DNA of 6,081 nt from Synechococcales cyanobacterium PMM_0085 (lineage in GTDB: Bacteria > Cyanobacteriota > Cyanobacteriia > Elainellales > Elainellaceae): positions 1-6,081 of the forward strand of contig CASBQJ010000382.1 of assembly GCA_949127705.1 (NCBI GenBank), in the 5' to 3' direction. Under the pieces are notes generated by a model. It made no database searches. It was not told the origin of the DNA and was given only the letters and a program-made list of their open reading frames with translations. Of the stretch, positions 1-5,219 are shown in pieces (within the stretch, counting starts at the first letter, position 1; the number at the start of each line of letters is the position of its first letter). The position numbers and the translations under genes were made by a program.

Positions 1-114
1 ATCCTGCGATCTCCTCCGGTGAAAGATAGCTTTTACTACAGCGTCCTTTCCACAAGCTTTTTGAGGCTTGCTCAATGGGCTGGAGCATAGAAACTGGCTC
101 CATTTAGTCCAAAC

Positions 115-462
115 TCAAGCGAAATGTTGCTTAAGCCGTACGGCGATCGCCCGATATTTCTCATTGGTGGACGGTCTTAGGTCATGCTGTCGAAATTTGT
201 GAAAAGCTTCAAATAGATTAACAATTGTGACGCTCTCAGTAGCTACTTTTGGCCTGTACTTGTTTAATGTTGGGTCAAAATTACCCGTTGCCATGTCCCC
301 CGCGATCTGGCAAGCTTTTCCCTCCGCTACGATCCAATTGCCTACAGTATCGGGCAATCCTAAATAAAGGGTGTGTCGCTTACCGCCATGGCTCCATCGC
401 AGGACAAGACGATTGCGAAATAAAATTACAGCAACATTACCCTTAGCTGTTTTCCCCACCAC
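115..462 (-). pseudogene. Tyrosine recombinase (phage-type integrase), N-terminal remnant
   Basis: The 115-residue product matches the start of cyanobacterial phage-type integrases. Residues 1-70 resemble an arm DNA-binding domain, with a basic beta-rich part (GGKRHTLYLGLPDT) and the characteristic GNFDPTLNKYRP segment. Residues 76-115 look like the first helices of the SAM-like core-binding domain (LFEAFHKFR...STNEKYRAIAVRLKQHF). A TGA at 115-117 then ends the frame. The catalytic domain with its R..HxxR..Y residues is absent, and family members are usually over 300 residues. The start is GTG, preceded by GAGG 5 nt upstream and by an in-frame TAG at 469-471. Another minus-strand frame, open from 103 to the window edge, contains SPEEIAG, which resembles the entry to an integrase catalytic domain, so a frameshifted or deleted tail may continue beyond the window. 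It lies 144 bp past the 3' end of tRNA-Val on the same strand, typical of an element integrated at a tRNA. It is probably inactive. Confidence 0.75.
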
Positions 463-526
463 TATCCTCTACCAAGTTTCTACCAGTTAGGTTCTGGAAA
501 CCTTCATAAACCTGTAGTCAAACTCT

Positions 527-554
527 ACTATAGAATAGTCACGACGGTTGCCAA
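527..554 (-). promoter_or_regulatory. Candidate sigma-70 promoter of the integrase remnant
   Basis: On the minus strand, TTGGCA (549-554) is separated by 16 nt from TATAGT (527-532), which would give a leader of about 60 nt before the GTG start at 462. The -10 box is also one arm of a small perfect hairpin, ACTAT-AGA-ATAGT, at 527-539. The call rests only on resemblance to the consensus. Confidence 0.35.
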
Positions 555-562
555 GAGCTAAC

Positions 563-591
563 AGCCTGTTGGGTGTAATGACCAGCAGGCT
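563..591 (-). terminator. Hairpin just downstream of tRNA-Val, possible terminator
   Basis: AGCCTG at 563-568 pairs with CAGGCT at 586-591. The stem continues inward through a G-U pair and three more pairs (570-572 with 582-584), giving about ten base pairs around a 9-nt loop. It begins 14 nt beyond the tRNA 3' end in the direction of tRNA transcription. There is no U-tract after it, so it could be a processing or pausing signal, or a secondary structure left by the integrated element. Confidence 0.4.
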
Positions 592-605
592 TAAGTTGTG
601 AGGTA

Positions 606-677
<72 letters not shown>

Positions 678-687
678 AAGGGCTTTA

Positions 688-717
688 ACTCTATCACGCT
701 GGCGACAGAGACTACAA
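688..717 (-). promoter_or_regulatory. Weak candidate promoter of tRNA-Val
   Basis: On the minus strand, TTGTAG (712-717) lies 18 nt from TAGAGT (688-693), ending 10 nt before the tRNA 5' nucleotide. Both boxes lie between the tRNA and the IS end at 735, so the insertion would have left them intact. The match to consensus is modest. Confidence 0.25.
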
Positions 718-734
718 CTTCATCGAGAAGTTTG

Positions 735-751
735 CAGCAATTCTCATTTTG
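735..751 (+). repeat. Left terminal inverted repeat of the IS derivative
   Basis: CAGCAATTCTCATTTTG is the inverted partner of 1153-1169, with one mismatch at 749/1155 and 14 perfect terminal bases. The terminal CAG and the position just outside a transposase relic identify it as an IS end. Confidence 0.75.
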
Positions 752-792
752 AGGAATAGCTATTCAAGACCAAGGAATGTCCACTGTCCACA

Positions 793-1147
793 ATGTTCAA
801 CCCGCCAATGGAAGTCGGGGGAGACGCATTACTCAAACGCTGGCTATTGCAGTATGGACAACGGTACAGCGCCTTAAATGTGACGGTGTTGGCAGACGAC
901 TTCTACTGTCACCAACCCTTGTGCCAGCAGGTTTTAGCCGAAAAAATGAACGTTATTACTGGTCTGTCGTCACAGAGTCGCATAAGACCCTCTATGAGCA
1001 TTTGGAGGGCATTACTTCCCTACCCGCAAGACCTTTTTTGATGATTTGCGGACGTTAACTCGCTACATGTATTTCGAGAGTTGGAACCATCTGCTCACCT
1101 TCATGCTCCAAGGGCTAAAGATTGAGTTCCCACTCAATACCAGCTAA
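793..1147 (+). pseudogene. DDE transposase relic, frameshifted and internally deleted
   Basis: Three consecutive frames carry pieces of one transposase. From 793 to about 960 the frame gives RWLLQYGQRY...VTVLADDFYCHQPLC, where ADDFYCHQP resembles a DDE catalytic segment of cyanobacterial ISNCY-like transposases. From about 960 the next frame gives ESHKTLYEHLEG, the expected continuation in that family, so a one-base shift lies near 960-970. After about 1010 the third frame gives TFFDDLRTLTRYMYFESWNHLLTFMLQGL and ends at TAA 1145-1147, which resembles the C-terminus. The jump from the catalytic segment to the C-terminus implies a large deletion near 1010-1025, because a complete protein of this type would have a few hundred more residues between them. 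The relic sits inside matched terminal repeats. It is not functional. The exact IS family is from memory and uncertain; that it is a transposase is well supported. Confidence 0.75.
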
Positions 1148-1152
1148 ATCTC

Positions 1153-1169
1153 CATAATGAGAATTGCTG
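1153..1169 (-). repeat. Right terminal inverted repeat of the IS derivative
   Basis: Read on the minus strand this is CAGCAATTCTCATTATG, matching the left end at 735-751 in 16 of 17 positions. It starts 5 nt after the transposase stop codon and ends 40 bp short of the stop of the AbrB-family gene, so the insertion sits just outside that gene's 3' end. Confidence 0.75.
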
Positions 1170-1209
1170 TCCCACACTACTTCGCTTGACTTCTGACTTC
1201 AAAACCGAA

Positions 1210-2487
1210 TTAGGGCGTGTTGCTGGGTACCTGACTGGGGGACATGTTCGGTGTTGCCGTCTCGCCGAGCATCGCCTCTGCTGGCAGCGACCCATTAAAA
1301 CCACGCTGTTCAAAATATTGCCCAATGACGATCATGGCGGGGAGTAGAGCATTAATTGCGACCAAGCGAAGTAGATGCCCCGCCGTCACAATTTCCACAT
1401 CGTGATTCAGCGATAGGGCAATCCAAATCATTTCTGGAGAGCCGCCGGGAGCCGTGACCAACAGACAGGTCAGCCAGTCCCAAGAGGTGACCAGTCGAGC
1501 AATCGCCGCTGAAAGTAAGCCCGCTACAAATGTCATCATCACCGGCACGGTGGCCCGAGCCACCGTGGCGCGGCTTAAGTTTGGGTTCATCCCCCAATAT
1601 TCACCAATGGTGATGCCCAGCAAAATTTGACCCACTAGGTTGAATAGTGGGGGCAAGCTAAAGTCTGCTGTGGCGATATTTGCCATCCCGGCCAGTGGCA
1701 CCCCGGCCAGCAAGCCGTTGAATACTATGCCGACCAAAATCGGGCAAAGGAATGCAGCTACTGGCACTCGCAGCTTGCCGCCTACGTAGATTGCTGCTGT
1801 TGTCATCCCAAATAGCAGCCCCAGCCGGACAAAATCCATGGGCTCGACTGCCGCCCACTGTGGCGTGAGTTGGTGCAGCGTAGATTGTAAATCGTGCGGT
1901 TGAGAGAAATGGGTCAAACCGCTGACCATCAAAGGGATTAAGAACGTCACCACCGTGAACCGCATCAGCTGCACCAGAGACACCAGCGGCGCATTTTTTC
2001 CATAGTCGGCGGCGATGCTGGCCATCACCCCAATATTGCCAGGAACCGTGGCCAGGATTGCCGTCAGGGCATCAGTGGGTTCAAGGCGAGCGTAAAGTAA
2101 TCCAATGCCACCGCCGATGCCCAGTGAAAGCAGGATCAGGGCGGCAAATAGGGGAATCTGGCTGGACAGGGCGGCTAAATCACTATGCTGAATGGAAAAC
2201 CCTACGGTTAACCCAATCAGCAATTGCCCCATGCGTCTAGCGGTGCGGTTGGGGGCAACTGGGCTGCTGGAGTGGGTATAGTGCAAGCGAAAGACGATCG
2301 CCCCTGCTGCAATGCCGCCCAAAATCCAGGCACCGCCATCGGCTCCTAGCACCGCCAAGCCAATCCCTAGCACCATGGCGATCGCCAGTTCCACCACGAC
2401 TAAAGCAGCAGAAATTAGAGAGTGGGCGATCGCGCTGCGGGCGACGAAGTCGTTCGCATCAGGTTTTGGCAACAACGTTGAACCCAT
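1210..2487 (-). CDS. AbrB-family (PF05145) integral membrane transporter-like protein
   Basis: This 425-residue hydrophobic protein has about ten membrane segments and the internal duplication of the AbrB membrane family, often misnamed 'ammonia monooxygenase'. The first half contains ATVPGNIGVMASIAADYG (146-163) followed by LVQLMRFTVVTFLIP. The second repeats the pattern as VTAPGGSPEMIWIALSL (344-360) followed by GHLLRLVAINALLP. The paired PG..xxM segments and Arg in the following helix mark this family. The substrate is unknown, and despite the name it is unrelated to the AbrB DNA-binding regulator. It is somewhat longer than the usual 340-380 residues because of an N-terminal extension and a polar tail of about 35 residues rich in Pro, Ser and Thr. 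The ATG is fixed by an in-frame TGA only 6 nt upstream; AAGAGAA before it is a weak ribosome-binding site. It follows the flavin reductase-like gene on the same strand after 112 bp. Confidence 0.88.
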   Translation of the reverse strand: MGSTLLPKPDANDFVARSAIAHSLISAALVVVELAIAMVLGIGLAVLGADGGAWILGGIAAGAIVFRLHYTHSSSPVAPNRTARRMGQLLIGLTVGFSIQHSDLAALSSQIPLFAALILLSLGIGGGIGLLYARLEPTDALTAILATVPGNIGVMASIAADYGKNAPLVSLVQLMRFTVVTFLIPLMVSGLTHFSQPHDLQSTLHQLTPQWAAVEPMDFVRLGLLFGMTTAAIYVGGKLRVPVAAFLCPILVGIVFNGLLAGVPLAGMANIATADFSLPPLFNLVGQILLGITIGEYWGMNPNLSRATVARATVPVMMTFVAGLLSAAIARLVTSWDWLTCLLVTAPGGSPEMIWIALSLNHDVEIVTAGHLLRLVAINALLPAMIVIGQYFEQRGFNGSLPAEAMLGETATPNMSPSQVPSNTP

Positions 2488-2523
2488 TTCTCTTCAACCC
2501 GTTTCTAAATTATTGTTGCCGAT

Positions 2524-2581
2524 GTTCAAATCTATGAACTAACCTACCATCCAATCCCGCCTGCAACGGGTGCTGTGTCAA
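2524..2581 (-). promoter_or_regulatory. Possible promoter/operator region of the AbrB-family gene
   Basis: The 112-bp gap upstream of the transporter holds an exact TTGACA on the minus strand (2576-2581) but no convincing -10 box at 16-18 nt. Further downstream is a perfect inverted repeat GTTCA-N6-TGAAC at 2524-2539, about 37 bp before the ATG, with the size and symmetry of a dimeric regulator site. It does not match the cyanobacterial LexA box. It could instead be a small RNA hairpin in the leader. Confidence 0.25.
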
Positions 2582-2599
2582 ATAGCTAATCTCGACGCT

Positions 2600-3079
2600 C
2601 TACCCGCCGTATTGCCAGCCTGTACTTTCCAGCAACAGTGGCTCGCCTTCGCGGTGGACTCCAGCGGCAATCACCTCACCCACAAATACCGTGTGATCGC
2701 CTTGCGCCACCGAGCCAACTACCCGGCATTCCACATACCCCAACGAATCAGCAATAATAGGACAGCCTGTTTCACCCAAGTAAAACTCTACATCTTCAAA
2801 CTTATTTCCTACCCGCCGCTGCGGCTTAAAAAATTTCTGAGCCATGTCTTTTTGCCCCGCCTCTAAAACGCTCAGGGCAAATACCTGACTGGCCTGCACC
2901 ATCGCATGAGAGATCGACTTGGTGTTCACACAGTTCACTACCAGCGGCGGCTGAAATGACGCTTGCATCACCCAACTGGCGGTAAAGCCATTCACCTCAT
3001 CTCCATCCTTCACCCCGCAAATATATAGACCATGCGGAATTTTCCGCAGCATGGCTTTTTTGGCTTCTTCGTTCAACAA
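2600..3079 (-). CDS. Flavin reductase-like domain protein (FMN-binding split barrel)
   Basis: The 159-residue product is a single flavin reductase-like domain (PF01613). Residues 13-47 (KIPHGLYICGVKDGDEVNG, then FTASWVMQASFQPPLVVNC) form the first strands and the FMN-phosphate/isoalloxazine contact region. QKFF follows near 81-84, GCPIIADSLGYVECRVVG near 105-122, and GDHTVFVGEV at 127-136 supplies the conserved GDH motif. The same domain forms the C-terminal module of cyanobacterial flavodiiron proteins, but here it stands alone, presumably as a soluble NAD(P)H:flavin oxidoreductase or flavin-binding protein. The electron acceptor cannot be told from sequence. The start is TTG at 3077-3079, supported by GGAG 7 nt upstream; the frame has a TAG at 3104-3106 and no ATG between. 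It lies 49 bp after the small gene at 3129-3338, suggesting an operon. Confidence 0.88.
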   Translation of the reverse strand: MLNEEAKKAMLRKIPHGLYICGVKDGDEVNGFTASWVMQASFQPPLVVNCVNTKSISHAMVQASQVFALSVLEAGQKDMAQKFFKPQRRVGNKFEDVEFYLGETGCPIIADSLGYVECRVVGSVAQGDHTVFVGEVIAAGVHREGEPLLLESTGWQYGG

Positions 3080-3128
3080 GGCACGTCTCCGTTTTAATGT
3101 GTGCTACATCGTTCAGTGTAGAACACCG

Positions 3129-3338
3129 CTAAAGTTGCACCAACCCCGGATACCCGGTGAGCCAATCATCATAGCTGAGGCGATCGCCCGGATCTGGCGG
3201 CGTCCACAGCAGTTCGTAAATCATCAGGTACTGAGCTGGGATAGCAACCATAGCCCTCTGTGCCAAGTCTCCATCAACGTTTGCCACTTGTCGCCGCTGC
3301 CCGTCGTAGATTTTTTGGCGATTCCTCAATTCAGCCAC
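3129..3338 (-). CDS. Small conserved-looking protein of unknown function (69 aa)
   Basis: I do not recognise a named family. The product is hydrophilic and ends in an acidic, aromatic segment: YLMIYELLWTPPDPGD (37-52), then RLSYDDWLTGYPGLVQL (53-69). That tail is compositionally protein-like, and codon use resembles the neighbours. Basic residues cluster at 5-17. The start shown is GTG at 3336-3338, with an in-frame TAG at 3342-3344 and no good ribosome-binding site; an internal ATG at residue 30 would leave a 40-residue protein containing the conserved-looking tail. It points the same way as the flavin reductase-like gene 49 bp downstream. The opposite strand also has an open frame here (3051-3374), but its product looks less protein-like, so I prefer this one. 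Confidence 0.5.
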   Translation of the reverse strand: MAELRNRQKIYDGQRRQVANVDGDLAQRAMVAIPAQYLMIYELLWTPPDPGDRLSYDDWLTGYPGLVQL

Positions 3339-3442
3339 CGCCTAGCCCAAAGACTTAGCCCGCACAATTTTTAACAATCAGCGCTGGCCAATTTACTGAC
3401 AGAGCTTCCACAATCCCCTAGGCTAAATCAATAAGGAAAAGG

Positions 3443-3466
3443 ATGACAGGATGAACCAGGAGGCCC
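3443..3466 (+). promoter_or_regulatory. Ribosome-binding site and mini-ORF before the 123-aa gene
   Basis: AGGAGG at 3458-3463 lies only 3 nt before the ATG at 3467, closer than the usual 5-9 nt. Just upstream, AAGGAAAAGG precedes a three-codon frame (ATG-ACA-GGA-TGA, 3443-3454). A second ATG at 3451 overlaps its stop and opens a 21-codon frame that runs into the gene out of phase. Initiation at these ATGs could affect translation of the gene. Confidence 0.35.
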
Positions 3467-3838
3467 ATGGCTCGACTCAAAATTGTGGATCAATTCGACA
3501 GTCACTTTACGCTTGATCCAGAGGCCAGAGCCATCCTGTATGGATGGCTCACCAGCGACGCGTTTGTGGCACACCTTTGCCAGCAGGCCAGCTGCGCCCA
3601 AGTGGAATTTACCGACCTGCTGTTTCAGCCTGTTCCTTACACTCTGCAAGCCACCAAGGGCATGCCCGTTGAATTTGAGCACTATCACAACTCGCCCAAC
3701 TACTTGATCATTAACGTCCCCCCTAACGTTATGTTTAAGGCAAAAATCTTTCAGCCTAGCCGCCTCTGCGCCATTTACCGGATCGTCATCCCCAATGTTC
3801 CTGCCCACAGCTCTACCGCTACCCACAGTCCTACCTAA
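3467..3838 (+). CDS. Conserved-looking cyanobacterial protein of unknown function (123 aa)
   Basis: I do not recognise a named domain. The protein has a helical N-terminal half (residues 1-45, including PEARAILYGWLTSDAFVAHLCQQ) and a beta-rich C-terminal half with alternating hydrophobics: VEFTDLLFQPVPYTLQ (46-61), VEFEHYHNSPNYLIINVPP (68-86), KAKIFQPSRLCAIYRIVIP (91-109). It ends in a short Ser/Thr/Pro-rich tail. There is no signal peptide or membrane segment, so it is probably cytoplasmic. Cys38, Cys43 and Cys101 and the EHYH cluster at 71-74 are noticeable, but I would not infer metal binding. The ATG at 3467 follows AGGAGG, and an in-frame TGA at 3452-3454 rules out a longer form. The gene ends 13 bp before the GIY-YIG gene, so the two are likely co-transcribed. 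A minus-strand frame across the same interval is rejected as a shadow. Confidence 0.65.
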   Translation: MARLKIVDQFDSHFTLDPEARAILYGWLTSDAFVAHLCQQASCAQVEFTDLLFQPVPYTLQATKGMPVEFEHYHNSPNYLIINVPPNVMFKAKIFQPSRLCAIYRIVIPNVPAHSSTATHSPT

Positions 3839-3851
3839 CGCCTCATAGCCC

Positions 3852-4391
3852 ATGACTCCTGACCTCGCGATCCCGCGCCTTGTTAATTTAGAATTGCTGC
3901 CTTACCTAGACGAAAATGGCATGATGAGCGATCGGTTTGATGGCAAGGTGGGTGTATATGCCATCTTTGATGGGGATCAGACCTTGCGATATATCGGCTA
4001 CTCTCGCGATGTATCACTCAGCCTCAAACAGCACCTAGTGCGGCAACCGCAGCACTGCTATTGGATTAAAGTGCAAACCATCGATCGCCCTAGCCGCACC
4101 CTACTAGAAAGTATGCGCACCGCGTGGGTCACCGAAAATGGCGCTCTACCCTCAGGGAATGGAGCTGACGAGACCCTTTGGAGCCAGCCAATTGATGCCA
4201 AAACTCGGATGACTCCAGCTGAACAAGATACCTATACCAGTAGCGACGACGCGGGTCGCATTAAAACTTTAAAGCAGCTCGCTCGCCGAGTCGAGGCAGA
4301 GGTGCTAGACGCGCTCAAAACCCGAGGCGTAGAAATGCCAATTCGATTTGATCCAAAGCTGAAAGAAGAAGGCTTGCTCAACCTAAAGTAG
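3852..4391 (+). CDS. GIY-YIG domain protein with C-terminal extension
   Basis: This 179-residue protein has a GIY-YIG nuclease-like domain at about 30-97. GVYAIFD (34-40) is the GIY strand, and LRYIGYSRDVSLSLKQHL (45-62) carries the YIG motif with Arg52 at the catalytic-arginine position. LLESMRTAWVTENG (84-97) supplies a conserved glutamate, Glu86. The main catalytic signatures are therefore present, although the domain is compact. The remaining 80 residues form a charged, partly helical extension (RIKTLKQLARRVEAEVLDAL, then DPKLKEEGLLNLK) that is not part of UvrC or homing endonucleases. This looks like a stand-alone cyanobacterial GIY-YIG protein rather than a mobile intron enzyme: nothing nearby suggests an intron, and base composition matches the neighbours. 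Whether it cuts DNA is unknown. No clear ribosome-binding site precedes the ATG, which is 13 bp after the previous stop, so translational coupling is possible. Its stop is 5 bp from that of the convergent oxygenase gene. Confidence 0.85.
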   Translation: MTPDLAIPRLVNLELLPYLDENGMMSDRFDGKVGVYAIFDGDQTLRYIGYSRDVSLSLKQHLVRQPQHCYWIKVQTIDRPSRTLLESMRTAWVTENGALPSGNGADETLWSQPIDAKTRMTPAEQDTYTSSDDAGRIKTLKQLARRVEAEVLDALKTRGVEMPIRFDPKLKEEGLLNLK

Positions 4392-4396
4392 AGAGC

Positions 4397-5035
4397 CTAA
4401 TTTTTTTGGGCTACCCGGCCAGATTTTGCCTTGGCCGACACTTTGGCCTTTACCGCTCTAGATTCCACTGTGAACTCTGGAATGTCGTCTAATTCGGCAT
4501 CGCTGAGGCTGTATTGTTCACAGACCAAACTCAGCCGAGTGCCTGTCGCTTGTACGGCGTTGACCGCATGCGTCAGGTCGCCCTGAAAATAGACCAGTGT
4601 GTTGACGGTGGGCTTGATCTGCCCGACCTGCTGTTTGTGCCGACGCAGCACTAATTCTCCTCCCCGCAAGTCCGACGGCACCTGGACGTAGAGCACACTC
4701 ACCCAAGCGGGCGGTTCTACAGTTTTGCAATAGGAACGCAGGGAACGATCGATATGGGGATCGACGCGGGAACCTGCTTGCAGCAGTAATGGGTTGAGGT
4801 AAAAGGCATTGCAGGATGCGTGCAGTGCTCGATCGAGGTAGGGCTTGAAAAAGGGAAACTGCCGTTCTACTTCGCTGACTCCAGAGCGTCGAAATACGAC
4901 TGAGAATCCCTTGGTACCGACAAAATCACGGTTCAAGTTATTGACTGAAAAATAGGGACAGGCCAACACTTCTCCCCGTAAGTCGGTGAGGTAGGCCGCC
5001 GGGAACGCGTTGGACTGTTGATGATAGTAGCTCAA
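4397..5035 (-). CDS. 2OG-Fe(II) oxygenase family protein
   Basis: The 212-residue protein has the core of a 2-oxoglutarate/Fe(II)-dependent dioxygenase, related to prolyl 4-hydroxylase-like domains. DPHIDRS (92-98) gives the HxD iron ligands His94 and Asp96. WVSVLYVQVPSDLRGGELVL (111-130) is the conserved strand-turn-GGEL segment. His156 in LTHAVNAV is the distal iron ligand, and Arg167 in TGTRLSLVCEQY would bind the 2OG carboxylate. All ligands are present, so it should be an active oxygenase; the substrate is unknown. The C-terminal 25 residues are a low-complexity Lys/Ala/Val tail (AVKAKVSAKAKSGRVAQKN), perhaps unstructured. The start is TTG at 5033-5035: an in-frame TGA at 5048-5050 excludes a longer form and there is no later Met. 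No ribosome-binding site is obvious. It converges on the GIY-YIG gene and is divergent from the DUF4336 gene. Confidence 0.87.
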   Translation of the reverse strand: MSYYHQQSNAFPAAYLTDLRGEVLACPYFSVNNLNRDFVGTKGFSVVFRRSGVSEVERQFPFFKPYLDRALHASCNAFYLNPLLLQAGSRVDPHIDRSLRSYCKTVEPPAWVSVLYVQVPSDLRGGELVLRRHKQQVGQIKPTVNTLVYFQGDLTHAVNAVQATGTRLSLVCEQYSLSDAELDDIPEFTVESRAVKAKVSAKAKSGRVAQKN

Positions 5036-5049
5036 GGCAAAGAGGCGTC

Positions 5050-5097
5050 AGAGTTGACAACGGGCTATTTTGGCACACTATTCAGCATATCAACTCT
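5050..5097. promoter_or_regulatory. Inverted repeat and divergent promoter-like boxes between two genes
   Basis: AGAGTTGA (5050-5057) and TCAACTCT (5090-5097) are perfect inverted copies 32 nt apart. On the plus strand the left arm overlaps an exact TTGACA (5054-5059), with ACTATT 17 nt later (5077-5082), a candidate promoter for the DUF4336 gene. On the minus strand the right arm overlaps TTGATA (5088-5093), with AAATAG 17 nt later (5065-5070), a weaker candidate for the oxygenase gene. The two boxes face each other, so a protein on the repeat could control both. This is inference from pattern only. Confidence 0.35.
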
Positions 5098-5158
5098 AGA
5101 GGGGGATGGAGGCTAAGGGCGATCGCTCTCTGCCATGAGAGACTAGAACATACACATT

Positions 5159-5186
5159 GACTGATTAGCGGGGACTGATTAGCGGG
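5159..5186 (+). repeat. Perfect 14-bp tandem duplication in the DUF4336 leader
   Basis: GACTGATTAGCGGG occurs twice head to tail (5159-5172 and 5173-5186) with no mismatch. It lies 33 bp upstream of the ATG of the DUF4336 gene, inside the likely untranslated leader. It may be a recent slippage event or a paired binding site. Confidence 0.85.
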
Positions 5187-5219
5187 TCGGCGGCTGGCTG
5201 ACGGCTGAGTTTGACAGAC

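Larger units (their letters stand above)
735..1169 (+). mobile_element. Internally deleted, MITE-like insertion sequence (435 bp)
   Basis: The element is bounded by imperfect 17-bp terminal inverted repeats (735-751 and 1153-1169, 16 of 17 matching) that begin CAGCAATTCTCATT. Inside is a plus-strand transposase relic, starting 58 bp from the left end and stopping 22 bp before the right end, which is normal insertion-sequence architecture. The whole is only 435 bp, too short for the full transposase, and at least one internal stretch is missing. The well-matched ends suggest it could once have moved, or still could, using a full-length relative's transposase. I found no target-site duplication: the left flank ends in TTTG and the right begins TCCC. 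It lies between the AbrB-family gene and the tRNA. Confidence 0.75.

Noticed and set aside
777..1058. Open frame of 93 codons as an intact gene
   Set aside because: Only its middle part resembles the transposase; the first part is out of frame with the DDFYCHQP segment, so it is a piece of the broken transposase.
728..1176. Target-site duplication around the IS derivative
   Set aside because: The flanks (TTTG on the left, TCCC on the right) do not match in direct orientation, so none is claimed.
1187..1200. Tandem TGACTTC repeat downstream of the transporter
   Set aside because: Two 7-bp copies are too short to be notable by themselves.
2570..2866. Plus-strand 98-codon open frame
   Set aside because: It lies opposite the flavin reductase-like gene, which is clearly recognisable.
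3051..3374. Plus-strand 107-codon open frame
   Set aside because: It lies opposite the flavin reductase start and the 69-aa gene, and the product lacks recognisable features.
3428..3853. Minus-strand 141-codon open frame
   Set aside because: Its product looks like antisense of the plus-strand 123-aa gene, which has AGGAGG before its ATG and a protein-like residue pattern.
4394..4412. Hairpin AGCC...GGCT with a T-run as a bidirectional terminator
   Set aside because: Only four base pairs around an 11-nt loop that contains the T-run; too weak to call.
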